From Arthrobacter citreus (GTDB lineage Bacteria; Actinomycetota; Actinomycetes; Actinomycetales; Micrococcaceae): a stretch of 64,000 nt of DNA. Shown in pieces: positions 49,217 to 56,572 of the stretch. Positions within the stretch are counted from its first letter, which is position 1. Each line of letters opens with the position of its first letter. A program made the translations under genes and the position numbers. The stretch is taken from NCBI RefSeq assembly GCF_009192745.1, contig NZ_VTFV01000003.1, positions 124,001-188,000 on the forward strand, read 5' to 3'. The notes under the pieces were generated by a model. The model did no database searches. It saw only the letters and a list, made by a program, of their open reading frames with translations, and was not told the DNA's origin.

Positions 49217-49588
49217 CTACTGCACCATCCAGCGCCGGGTCCCGCCGCTGAAGCCGGATGCTCCCGGGTAGGACAGTGAGGCGGCCTTGCCTGCCGTGTC
49301 TGCCATGTCCCGGTCGCCGTCTACGTAGGCCTGCACACTCTCCCGGGTGCCCTCAACGGCGTTGTTGCAGCGAACCATGATGTCCGTCATGTCATTGGCG
49401 ATTACCTCGAAGCGCAGCCGGTCTACGGCGTCGGCGAGTTCAGGGCAGTCCGCCAGCGCCGTTTCCAGGGCGTTGAGTGCCTCCTGCGCAGAGTCTTTAG
49501 CCGGTTCGCATTCCAGGATCAGGTTTTCGGCGTCGTGCAGCAGGGAAAGTACTCCCTGCACTTGGACGTCCCACTGGTTTGCCCCCAT
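49217..49588 (-). CDS. Small all-helical protein heading the DUF1023 cassette (ESX-partner-like)
   Basis: 123 aa. Predicted as two or three long helices (VQGVLSLLHDAENLILECEP, SAQEALNALETALADCPELA, DRLRFEVIANDMTDIMVRCN) ending in a flexible Gly/Ser tail. Size and helical-hairpin character recall WXG100 proteins, but the WXG motif itself is absent. Leaderless start: TAGGTT 7 nt upstream. Stop and next ATG are adjacent (TAGATG). Probably a partner or chaperone for the hydrolase. Confidence 0.7.
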   Translation of the reverse strand: MGANQWDVQVQGVLSLLHDAENLILECEPAKDSAQEALNALETALADCPELADAVDRLRFEVIANDMTDIMVRCNNAVEGTRESVQAYVDGDRDMADTAGKAASLSYPGASGFSGGTRRWMVQ

Positions 49589-49595
49589 AAGCGAA

Positions 49596-49624
49596 AACCT
49601 AGGGCAGCGGTCAGGGAGTGTCCA
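49596..49624 (-). promoter_or_regulatory. Promoter of the DUF1023 cassette
   Basis: Minus strand TGGACA (49624-49619), a 17-bp spacer and TAGGTT (49601-49596), with the ATG (49588) 7 nt further on. This is the best consensus sigma-70-type promoter for a leaderless gene in the window. Confidence 0.7.
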
Positions 49625-49666
49625 TGGGGAGAACTGCCCATGTGGACAAACCGGCGGCTCTTGGAC

Positions 49667-51007
49667 TCAGCGCGCTTTCACCACCGGAAGCTCGTCCCAA
49701 ACGGTGGTGTAACGCGGCGAGGAGAACTTGCGGGACATGGTCCATTCAGGGCGGGCGCTGGGCATCCCGGCCACGCCCAGCCCAATGCTGGCCGATCCGT
49801 ATTTGTCAGCAACTTTGCCCAGCAGCTCCCCGAGGTTGCGGTGTTCCTGGTCCGGGACGAAGGCGTCAAAGACCGGCTGGGCCCCCGCGTCGGAGAGGCC
49901 GCTGAGCATGACCCCCGCCTTGGTGTAGGGGATGCCTTCCACAATCTGGTCTTCGAGCGCCCCCACCGCAGCGCGGGTCAGCACCACCGGATCGGACGTG
50001 GGGCTCTGGAGCTTGACCGTGATGGAAGGGAACGACGCCGCTTTGTGGCTGAAGTGCGAAGTCCCGGCATACGCGGTGAGCACGCGTGCCTGCTGGTGTT
50101 CCCGCTGCAGGCGGGAAGCCGCCTGCTGGGCGTAGATGCTCATCACCTGCCTCATCTCGGCCGCCGTCGTTACCGGCACCGAGAAACTGCGGGAGAAGAT
50201 CAGCTGCTGCCGGTCAGCACGTTCTTCTTCCAGCGGCAGGCACGGTGTGCCGTTGAGTTCCAGGACAGTCCGCTGCAGGGTCACGGAGAAGCGGCTGCGA
50301 ATTACTGCAGGATCGGCTGCCTTGAGGTCGGCGACGGTCCGGATACCCAAGGCCTCGAGCCGCTTGCCCAGTTTGGCTCCTACGCCCCAGAGCCCGGTGA
50401 CCGGTACCCGGGACATAATCGTCGCCACGGCACCGGGGTCCATGGTGTCCAGGTTGCAGACCCCGCCCAGGTGCCCGTTCTGCTTGGCGATCCGGTTGGC
50501 GAACTTGGCCAGCGTCTTGGTGGTGCCGATCCCCACGCATACCGGCAGCCCGGTATGGCGGGCCACTGCGGCGCGGATCCGTGTGCCCTGCGTATCCAGT
50601 TCCTGTGCCGTGCCGGTCAGGCCCAGGAATGACTCGTCAATGGAGTAGACCTCCTGCCACAGGGCGTACCGGCCCAGCAGCTCCATGACCCGGGAACTCA
50701 GGTCGCCATAGAGTTCGTAGTTGCTTGAACGCTGGATCAGGCCGAGGTGCGGCGCGGCTTCAGCCAGCTTGAACCAGGGTTCCCCGGTCTTGATGCCGAG
50801 GGCTTTCGCCTCATCAGAGCGCGCCACCACACAACCGTCATTGTTGGAAAGCACGACGACGGGCACGCCTTCCAGCCGCGGGTCGAAAGCGCGCTCGCAG
50901 GAGACATAGAAACTGTTGACGTCCACCAGCGCGATCCGGTGCAGTCCTCCTGCGGGGGAGCGGGCCCCGGCGGTGGTACCAGGCGGGGGCACCGGACCTT
51001 CAGACAT
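49667..51007 (-). CDS. umuC: Y-family DNA polymerase (UmuC-like)
   Basis: 446 aa. Translesion polymerase, catalytic subunit of Pol V type. The palm residues are in [19 protein letters not shown] (Asp29) and [11 protein letters not shown] (Asp-Glu). The UmuC-specific finger motif [17 protein letters not shown] separates it from DinB. The thumb HhH region [18 protein letters not shown] and the little-finger domain are complete. The start overlaps the umuD stop by 8 nt. Induced by DNA damage if the upstream LexA box works. Confidence 0.93.
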   Translation of the reverse strand: MSEGPVPPPGTTAGARSPAGGLHRIALVDVNSFYVSCERAFDPRLEGVPVVVLSNNDGCVVARSDEAKALGIKTGEPWFKLAEAAPHLGLIQRSSNYELYGDLSSRVMELLGRYALWQEVYSIDESFLGLTGTAQELDTQGTRIRAAVARHTGLPVCVGIGTTKTLAKFANRIAKQNGHLGGVCNLDTMDPGAVATIMSRVPVTGLWGVGAKLGKRLEALGIRTVADLKAADPAVIRSRFSVTLQRTVLELNGTPCLPLEEERADRQQLIFSRSFSVPVTTAAEMRQVMSIYAQQAASRLQREHQQARVLTAYAGTSHFSHKAASFPSITVKLQSPTSDPVVLTRAAVGALEDQIVEGIPYTKAGVMLSGLSDAGAQPVFDAFVPDQEHRNLGELLGKVADKYGSASIGLGVAGMPSARPEWTMSRKFSSPRYTTVWDELPVVKAR

Positions 51008-51413
51008 GGTGGAGGCAGCGGGTCACGACGCCCCAGATGGTCAGCGCCGCCGGGTCCGGAACGTTCACGTCCGCATAGCCGGGGTTCTCAGCGGACAGGA
51101 CGATTCCGCGGCCGGTGAGCCGGAGCCGGCGCACGGTTAACTCTCCGTCGAGGACAGCGACAACCACTGACCCGTCACGTGGAGTGAGGGAGCGGTCCAC
51201 AATCAGTTCGTCTCCGTCGCTGATTCCGGTGCCGGACATGGAGTCCCCGGAGACCCGAACAACGTAGGTGGAAGTGACGTCCCTAATGAGGTGCCGGTTG
51301 AGGTCGATCCGCCCGTCGAAATAATCGCGTGACGGGCTGGGGAAACCGGAGGCGGCATCGGCGTCGGACACCGCCGCGGAGCGGGAACTGCCGGAGACAT
51401 TGAATACAGGCAT
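51000..51413 (-). CDS. umuD: UmuD-like LexA-family peptidase with Arg replacing the catalytic Lys
   Basis: 137 aa. UmuD subunits cleave themselves with a Ser-Lys dyad to activate Pol V. Cleavage site region [12 protein letters not shown] (Ser22-Gly23), nucleophile in [15 protein letters not shown] (Ser58). Alignment with E. coli UmuD (Ser60/Lys97, 37 apart) puts Arg95 of DGELTVRRL at the Lys position; both residues there are Arg. The codons read CGC and CGG on the minus strand, so this is not a translation error. RBS GGAGGGG is 8 nt before the ATG. Self-cleavage may be impaired or pH-shifted. Confidence 0.9.
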   Translation of the reverse strand: MPVFNVSGSSRSAAVSDADAASGFPSPSRDYFDGRIDLNRHLIRDVTSTYVVRVSGDSMSGTGISDGDELIVDRSLTPRDGSVVVAVLDGELTVRRLRLTGRGIVLSAENPGYADVNVPDPAALTIWGVVTRCLHHV

Positions 51414-51437
51414 ATGCCGGACCCCTCCGCTGGTTCT

Positions 51438-51453
51438 TAGAACATACTTTCGA
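51438..51453. promoter_or_regulatory. LexA (SOS) box upstream of umuDC
   Basis: TAGAACATACTTTCGA matches the actinobacterial/Bacillus-type SOS box TCGAACACATGTTCGA at 12 of 16 positions. It is 25 bp from the umuD start. It also lies 50 bp from the divergent uridine-kinase-like gene. Confidence 0.7.
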
Positions 51454-51502
51454 TTACCAACCCTAGCACCGTACGGGTGCCCGGAAGATAGAGTGCGGTG
51501 CT

Positions 51503-52189
51503 GTGGAAACGTTCATGTCGCCCGAGGCACAGGCGGTGCTTGGGTCGGTGGCTGCGATGCTGCCTTTACCTGCGCCCGGACGGCGTGTGTTCATTGGCGT
51601 AGACGGAGTGGACGGGGCCGGGAAAACCACTTTCGCCGATGCCCTGGGCGCGCGCCTCCCCGGGCCTGTGGTGCGGATTTCGATTGACGGGTTCCACCGG
51701 CCCAGCCGGGAGCGTTACCGGCAGGGCAGGTCCTCGCCGCGCGGATTCTTTGAGGACTCCTATGACTACGCCGCCTTTCGGCAACTTGTGGTGGATCCGC
51801 TCCGTCCGGGCCGTTCGGGGCGGTACCATGCGGCCAGCCACGATCTCGCCTCCGACCGGCCGGTATGTGGCCCTGAACTCACGGCGCCTGAACCGGCGGT
51901 GGTCCTGGTGGATGGGCTCTTCCTGCACAGGCCGGAACTGTCCGGTATCTGGGACGCGACAGTTTTCCTGGATGTGTCTTTCGAAACATCCTGCCGGCGC
52001 CTCCAGCGTCGGGATGGTTCCGATCCCGACCCCCGTGCTGCTGCCAATGCCCGGTATGTCCGCGGGCAGGAGATCTACCTGGCAGCCTGTGATCCGCTTG
52101 CCGCCGCGTCAGTTGTGCTGGATTACAACGACGCGGCAGCTCCGTTGATTCTCAGGGCTTCATCCAAGGGTGGTCCCCGGCGCCGGTAA
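51503..52189 (+). CDS. Uridine kinase-like P-loop protein
   Basis: 228 aa. Walker A GVDGVDGAGKTTFADAL, then a DGFH region (ISIDGFHRPSRERY) typical of the uridine kinase/phosphoribulokinase family; the region RYHAASHDLASDRPV continues the fold and VVLVDGLFLHRPEL is the Walker B-like segment. Nucleoside phosphorylation is inferred from the fold; specificity is unknown. The GTG at 51503 has TAGAGT 8 nt upstream, so the mRNA is probably leaderless; an ATG at 51515 is an alternative. Confidence 0.86.
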   Translation: METFMSPEAQAVLGSVAAMLPLPAPGRRVFIGVDGVDGAGKTTFADALGARLPGPVVRISIDGFHRPSRERYRQGRSSPRGFFEDSYDYAAFRQLVVDPLRPGRSGRYHAASHDLASDRPVCGPELTAPEPAVVLVDGLFLHRPELSGIWDATVFLDVSFETSCRRLQRRDGSDPDPRAAANARYVRGQEIYLAACDPLAAASVVLDYNDAAAPLILRASSKGGPRRR

Positions 52190-52296
52190 AAAGGGAGCGC
52201 TGGCGGCCTCCAGGACCGGTTGCCCCTGCACAGCGGATGACGGCGGCGGGACTGCTCGGTTCGGACGGAGCGTGCGGCGGCGATACCGTTAACCGC

Positions 52297-52446
52297 ATGA
52301 ACGTTGAGGTGAACATCCCGCCGAAGCTTGGCCGGGAGCTGGAAGAGCTGGCCGCGGAGCAGGAAGTTCCGGTGGAGACCCTTATCCTCAACGGAGCCCG
52401 GCTGCTGCTTGAACACCGCAACCGCCGGAACCGTGTCCAGCCCTAG
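52297..52446 (+). CDS. Very small ribbon-helix-helix-like protein
   Basis: 49 aa. MNVEVNIPPKLGRELEELAA, then EQEVPVETLILNGARLLLEH, fits a strand-helix-helix pattern of the CopG/Arc type, but it could also be a helical hairpin without DNA binding. TACCGT (52284-52289) is 7 nt before the ATG, so it is probably leaderless. No toxin gene is adjacent, so a toxin-antitoxin role is not supported. Confidence 0.6.
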   Translation: MNVEVNIPPKLGRELEELAAEQEVPVETLILNGARLLLEHRNRRNRVQP

Positions 52447-52483
52447 CTGAGGCGCCCCGCAGTTTTTCCCCACACCCTTCCAT

Positions 52484-52506
52484 GCAACCCGTTGGTTGCC
52501 TATGGT
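52484..52506 (+). promoter_or_regulatory. ArsR-type operator and -10 of the arsR-VOC pair
   Basis: GCAACC-cgtt-GGTTGC (52484-52499) is a perfect 6-4-6 dyad, directly before the -10 hexamer TATGGT (52501-52506) and 6 nt from the ATG at 52513. A repressor here would block a leaderless promoter. ArsR proteins bind such short dyads. Confidence 0.7.
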
Positions 52507-52512
52507 GTCCGC

Positions 52513-52842
52513 ATGGACGCTGTCTTCCGGGCCCTGGCCGATCCGGTCCGCCGGATCCTGCTGGAAGAGCTCGCGTCCGCGCCGGGCCAGACACTGTACG
52601 AGCTCTGTGTCCGGCTGATCACACATCACGCAGTACGCATTTCGCGGCAGGGAGTTTCAAAACATCTGGCGGTGCTCGAAGCGGCCGGGCTGATCAGGGT
52701 GGAAGCGGACGGGCGCTACCGCCGCCACCATGTTTGCCTGGAGCCGCTGACCCTGGGGGTGGCCGGATGGGTTCGGGCTCTGGCACCCGTGCTGCCGCTG
52801 CAGCCACCCGGACGGAACGAAGCGGAAGGACAAGACCCATGA
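52513..52842 (+). CDS. ArsR/SmtB-family winged-helix repressor
   Basis: 109 aa. Typical start MDAVFRALADPVRRILLEEL. Recognition helix RQGVSKHLAVLEAAGLIRVE and wing GRYRRHHVCLEPLT. No metal-binding ELCVC-type cysteines are seen in the usual places, so it probably senses an organic ligand or oxidant. It overlaps the VOC gene by 4 nt (ATGA) and has its own palindromic operator. Confidence 0.9.
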   Translation: MDAVFRALADPVRRILLEELASAPGQTLYELCVRLITHHAVRISRQGVSKHLAVLEAAGLIRVEADGRYRRHHVCLEPLTLGVAGWVRALAPVLPLQPPGRNEAEGQDP

Positions 52843-53231
52843 GGATTGTGACGGCAAGCATCTTTGTTGATGACCAGGAGAAGGCCCTGGATTTTTATAC
52901 GAGGGTCCTCGGATTCGAGAAAAGGCAGGACCAGCCTGCCGGCGGTGCCCGCTGGCTGACGGTAGGGAATGCGGGTGAGGAAGGCGGCGTCGAACTGCTC
53001 CTGGAACCCAGCGCGCATCCCGCCGTGGCTCCGTTCAAGGAAGCGCTGGCGGGCGACGGGATTCCCTACAATTCCTTTGCCGTGGAGGACGTTGCAAAGG
53101 AGTACGAGCGGATGCTGGCTCTCGGCGTCGAATTCACCCAACCCCCGGCGCACATGGGGCCGGTGACTACCGCAGTGTTCTCCGACACCTGTGGAAACCT
53201 CCTGCAGATCGCCTCGATGAGCCACGGCTGA
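52839..53231 (+). CDS. VOC (glyoxalase/extradiol dioxygenase fold) family protein
   Basis: 130 aa. Two beta-alpha-beta-beta-beta modules. It begins MRIVTASIFVDDQEKALDFY then TRVLGFEKRQD and ends with TTAVFSDTCGNLLQIAS, the usual GN-x-hydrophobic motif. Members isomerise methylglyoxal adducts or bind and detoxify antibiotics. Co-translated with the arsR-type gene, so its ligand is probably the repressor's inducer. Confidence 0.92.
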   Translation: MRIVTASIFVDDQEKALDFYTRVLGFEKRQDQPAGGARWLTVGNAGEEGGVELLLEPSAHPAVAPFKEALAGDGIPYNSFAVEDVAKEYERMLALGVEFTQPPAHMGPVTTAVFSDTCGNLLQIASMSHG

Positions 53232-53287
53232 GAGGTGGTGTGGAGGGCGCGCTCCGGCGTCCGGGGCGCCGGGGCGGGCGCCTGCGG

Positions 53288-53434
53288 CTAGCGCTGGGAG
53301 CCGTAGCTTGGTTCCCGCAGGGTGGAGCCGCTGATGCGGTGCATCCGCTGGCGGCAAAACGGGTCATAGACGGCGACGCCGATCCGGCCGGTTGCGGGAT
53401 CGGCGCAGCGGATGCAGGTGCACGGAGCGTTCAC
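53288..53434 (-). CDS. 48-aa Cys-rich protein (possible zinc knuckle)
   Basis: Short gene. It reads MNAPCTCIRCADPATGRIGV, then AVYDPFCRQRMHRISGSTLR and a short polar end, with four Cys (5, 7, 10, 27) and His32 for possible metal binding. GTG start at 53434; GAAAGG lies about 10 nt upstream. It lies 34 nt behind the gene at 53469-53813 on the same strand, so both may form an operon under the LexA box. GC-rich third positions support coding. Confidence 0.5.
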   Translation of the reverse strand: MNAPCTCIRCADPATGRIGVAVYDPFCRQRMHRISGSTLREPSYGSQR

Positions 53435-53468
53435 GTGCCATGAACCTTTCTACTGCTGGGAACCGGAA

Positions 53469-53813
53469 CTAGCTTCTTCCATTTTTACTCTCCGGCACCG
53501 GTGTCCTGTCGCCGAGGGGTGTCCGGGACCGGCCGGAGGAACGCCTGGAAACAGCCGAGGCCCAGACCCAGGTGGAGCGCCTGGTGCCGGCGTCTTGCCA
53601 CAGCACCTGCACTGCTTTCGCAGACCAGGTGCAGGTTTCTCCGGCAACATGTTCGGCGCAGCCGGGAAAACGGATCCATGCCCAGATGGGAATGGCGGGC
53701 ATGGAAGTGGTGGGCGGAAAGTGGTCAAAATCAAGTTCTTCGGGGGTTAGCCCGATGGGTTCCGCGCGCCTGGCATACCTGGCCGCCAGCCGCGCCTCAG
53801 CCTGAGGGTCCAT
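53469..53813 (-). CDS. Hypothetical protein with a LexA box at its promoter
   Basis: 114 aa. The N-terminal helix (DPQAEARLAARYARRAEPIG) is followed by LTPEELDFDHFPPTTSMP, a Trp-rich stretch AIPIWAWIRFPGCAEHV, then WSAKAVQVLWQDAGTRRSTW and VWASAVSRR. The C-terminal 25 residues are disordered. The mature part suggests a small beta-barrel-like domain. The ATG is 9 bp from the LexA box, which would cover its promoter. No family recognised. Confidence 0.65.
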   Translation of the reverse strand: MDPQAEARLAARYARRAEPIGLTPEELDFDHFPPTTSMPAIPIWAWIRFPGCAEHVAGETCTWSAKAVQVLWQDAGTRRSTWVWASAVSRRSSGRSRTPLGDRTPVPESKNGRS

Positions 53814-53821
53814 GTTTTAAG

Positions 53822-53837
53822 TAGAACATATGTTCGA
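53822..53837. promoter_or_regulatory. Near-consensus LexA (SOS) box between divergent genes
   Basis: TAGAACATATGTTCGA matches TCGAACACATGTTCGA at 14 of 16 positions and is the best such site in the window. It lies 9 bp from the minus-strand gene at 53813 and 72 bp from the SRAP gene at 53909. Confidence 0.8.
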
Positions 53838-53908
53838 ATCCTTTCCCCGGGTGCGGCGGCAGGAGGCTGCTCTGGGTTCCCCCGCCGAAGTGCGGCACAA
53901 TGCTGTCC

Positions 53909-54622
53909 ATGTGCGGACGATATGTGATGGCCCGGGCCACGTCGGACCTGGTTTCCGCTTTCGCGGCGGATCAGGTTGTGGGGGAAGACGTAGAGCCGTC
54001 CTGGAACGTTGCCCCCACAGACGATGTGCGCATCATCACGGAACGCCGCGGACCGGACGGCACCGTGCGGCGGCTGGCCACGGCCAAATGGGGCCTGGTT
54101 CCGGTGTGGGCGAAGGATCCGAAGATTGGCGCCAGGATGATCAATGCACGCCGGGAGACCATCCTGGAGAAACCGGCGTTCCGCAAGGCTGCGGTGAAGA
54201 GGCGGGCGCTGGTGCCTGCGGACGGCTATTACGAGTGGGAGAAGACCGAAGGCGGAAAGATACCGACCTACCTTCACCCCACCGTTCCCGACCCGATTGC
54301 GTTTGCCGGCCTGTACGAGTTCTGGCCTGATCCGAACCTGCCCGAAGACGACGAACACAAGTGGCTGCTGAGCGTCACCATCATTACCACCGAAGCGGCA
54401 GACGAACTCGGGCACATTCACGACCGGACTCCGCTGGTGGTGCCGCCGGATCTCTACTCCGAATGGCTGGACCCGCACCTGACGGACGCGGAGGCAATCG
54501 CGACCCTGCTGGACGCGATCCCCGAACCGGTCCTCAGCCCGCGGGTAGTATCCAGCCAGGTCAACTCGGTGCGGAACAACGGCCCGCAGCTGATCCAACC
54601 CGCAGAACCGGCAACGGACTAG
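53909..54622 (+). CDS. SOS response-associated peptidase (SRAP; HMCES/YedK family), copy 1
   Basis: 237 aa. SRAP proteins crosslink through Cys2 to abasic sites in single-stranded DNA and protect them. Catalytic residues present: Cys2 (MCGRYVM, requiring Met removal and fixing the start at 53909), Asn in SWNVAPT, Glu in ADGYYEWEK and His in HIHDRTPLVV. The in-frame ATG at 53900 would bury Cys2. The divergent LexA box fits SOS control, although it is 72 bp away. Confidence 0.94.
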   Translation: MCGRYVMARATSDLVSAFAADQVVGEDVEPSWNVAPTDDVRIITERRGPDGTVRRLATAKWGLVPVWAKDPKIGARMINARRETILEKPAFRKAAVKRRALVPADGYYEWEKTEGGKIPTYLHPTVPDPIAFAGLYEFWPDPNLPEDDEHKWLLSVTIITTEAADELGHIHDRTPLVVPPDLYSEWLDPHLTDAEAIATLLDAIPEPVLSPRVVSSQVNSVRNNGPQLIQPAEPATD

Positions 54623-54637
54623 GCCCGGGCAGGCACG

Positions 54638-55606
54638 TTACCAGGCGTAGTCTTCCGGCGCCGGCTTATGGCCGGGGAAGATCTCGTCCAGTTTCCGGAG
54701 CGTGGCTTCGTCCAGTTCCACCTCTAGGGCGGCAAGGGCGTCGTCGAGCTGGCCCATGACCCGCGGGCCGACGATCGGGGCGCTGACGGCAGGCTGGTGC
54801 AGCAGCCAGGCCAGGGCCAGGATCCCCGGCTCAATCTCCAGTTCCGCCGCGAGGTCCTCGTACGCCTGGATCTGGTCACGGTGCTTGGCCAGGAGGTCCT
54901 GGACCCGCCCTTCGGCGCGCCTGCCGCCCTCTTCCTGGGATTTCAGGATGCCGCCCAGCAGCCCGCCCTGCAGCGGGGACCAGGGGATGAGTCCCAGCCC
55001 GTACGCCTGCGCAGCGGGAATCACTTCCAGCTCCACGGACCGGTTGACCAGGTTATAGATGCTCTGCTCCGAGATCAGGCCGGCGAAATTGCGCCGCCGG
55101 GCGCTCTCCTGGGCCTGGGCGATATTCCAGCCGGCAAAGTTGCTCGACCCGTTGTAGATGATCTTGCCCTGTGCCACGGCGGTTTCCATGGCCTGCCAAA
55201 TCTCGTCCCACGGGGTGTTCCGGTCAATGTGGTGGAACTGGTACAGGTCCACGTAGTCCGTCTGCAGCCGCTTCAGGCTGGCGTCCAGCGCCTGCCGGAT
55301 GTTCAATGCCGAAAGGAAGGTCTGGTTGGGGCCCGGTCCCATGGAACCGTAGAGCTTCGTGGCGATGACGGTTGACTCCCGCCGGCCGCTGCCCTTAGCG
55401 AACCAGCGGCCGATGATTTCCTCGGTCAGGCCCTTGTTCTCCCAGCCGTACACGTTCGCCGTGTCAAAGAAGTTGATGCCGGACTCACGCGCGGAATCCA
55501 TGATGCCGTGCGCTTGGTCCTCCGGCGTCTTGGGTCCGAAGTTCATGGTGCCCAGGCAGAGGCGGGAGACCTGCAGGCCGGAACGGCCCAGATGCGTGTA
55601 CTTCAT
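54638..55606 (-). CDS. Aldo/keto reductase (third in the window)
   Basis: 322 aa. MKYTHLGRSGLQVSRLCLGT then MNFGPKTPEDQAHGI is the standard start. Catalytic residues lie in FFDTANVYG (D, Y), VIATKLYG (K) and YQFHHIDRNTP (H). NADPH-dependent reduction of aldehydes; substrate unknown. ATG 55606 follows GAGGAA; an upstream in-frame start (55681) gives a Cys/Arg-rich extension that does not belong to the family. Confidence 0.92.
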   Translation of the reverse strand: MKYTHLGRSGLQVSRLCLGTMNFGPKTPEDQAHGIMDSARESGINFFDTANVYGWENKGLTEEIIGRWFAKGSGRRESTVIATKLYGSMGPGPNQTFLSALNIRQALDASLKRLQTDYVDLYQFHHIDRNTPWDEIWQAMETAVAQGKIIYNGSSNFAGWNIAQAQESARRRNFAGLISEQSIYNLVNRSVELEVIPAAQAYGLGLIPWSPLQGGLLGGILKSQEEGGRRAEGRVQDLLAKHRDQIQAYEDLAAELEIEPGILALAWLLHQPAVSAPIVGPRVMGQLDDALAALEVELDEATLRKLDEIFPGHKPAPEDYAW

Positions 55607-55782
55607 GGTTCCTCGGTTCCTTTGTTTGCCGGGACCGGCTGAAGGGGTCCCGGTCCTGCATGAGTTTGCTCCACGGGCCATTCAACACCGCCGCGCAGAC
55701 ACGGGGAAGGGGCCAGAGCCGTGCCGGAGGCGCAGGCAGGATAGCCTGAGTACGCATAATCCAGGACGCGCCGGGAGGATAA

Positions 55783-56568
55783 GTGGCCGAATCGTACTAC
55801 CGCTCACTGGGTGAGGGGACTTTCGCATCAACCCATCACACACAGGGAGCCTGGAACGAGGACGAACAGCACATGGCGCCGGTCGCCGGGCTGCTGGTGC
55901 ATTGCCTGGAAGAGGCGGATCCCCGTCCCGGGATGCGGCTGGCGCGTGTCAGCTTCGAAATCCTCGGTGTCATCCCGCAGGGAGTCTTTGACGTCACCAC
56001 CAAGGTCATCCGCGCCGGACGCACCATCGAACTGCTCGAGGCCGAGCTGACAGCCGGCGGCCGTACGGCCGTGCGTGCCACAGCCTGGCGCCTTGCCCTG
56101 GGAGACACCACTGAGGTGGCCGCCGTGGAAGATGAGCCGATGCCCGGTCCCGGGCAGGCCCAGGGCTTCGACGGAATGACGGCCTGGCCCGGCGATTTCA
56201 TCAACAGCCTGGAGTTCCGGGCGGTTCCCGGCCTGCGGCCCGGACGCGGCCAGGTGTGGGTGCGCTCGCCGTTCGAAATGCTCGACGGCGTGCAGACGCC
56301 TTCCACGGTGCGGCTGCTCGGCCTCGTCGATGCCGCCAACGGCATTGCAGCGCGGGTACCGCCGGGAGGGGAGAGCTGGATGTTCCCCAACGTTGACCTG
56401 CAGATCCATCTCTACCGCCAGCCCGCCGGGCAATGGCTGGGCCTGGATACCCGGGTCAGTTTCGGCACGGACGGGATCGGCCTGACGTCCTCGGTACTGC
56501 ACGACGAATCCGGGCCTTTTGGGCGCAGTGAACAGATCCTCACGGTCCGTCCGCTGGGACGGAACTGA
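55783..56568 (+). CDS. Acyl-CoA thioesterase family protein (double hotdog)
   Basis: 261 aa. Two hotdog-like halves: GTFASTHHTQGAWNEDEQHM with APVAGLLVHCLEE in the first, and TPSTVRLLGLVDAANGIA with FPNVDLQIHLYRQP in the second. This is the 4HBT_3/TesB-like thioesterase pattern. GTG start at 55783 after GAGGATAA. Its stop is 4 nt before the GTG of the lipoate-ligase-like gene, so the two are co-translated. Confidence 0.88.
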   Translation: MAESYYRSLGEGTFASTHHTQGAWNEDEQHMAPVAGLLVHCLEEADPRPGMRLARVSFEILGVIPQGVFDVTTKVIRAGRTIELLEAELTAGGRTAVRATAWRLALGDTTEVAAVEDEPMPGPGQAQGFDGMTAWPGDFINSLEFRAVPGLRPGRGQVWVRSPFEMLDGVQTPSTVRLLGLVDAANGIAARVPPGGESWMFPNVDLQIHLYRQPAGQWLGLDTRVSFGTDGIGLTSSVLHDESGPFGRSEQILTVRPLGRN

Positions 56569-56572
56569 CCCT

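Noticed and set aside
52297-52446. Toxin-antitoxin antitoxin
   Set aside because: The small protein has an RHH-like pattern, but no toxin gene is adjacent on either strand.
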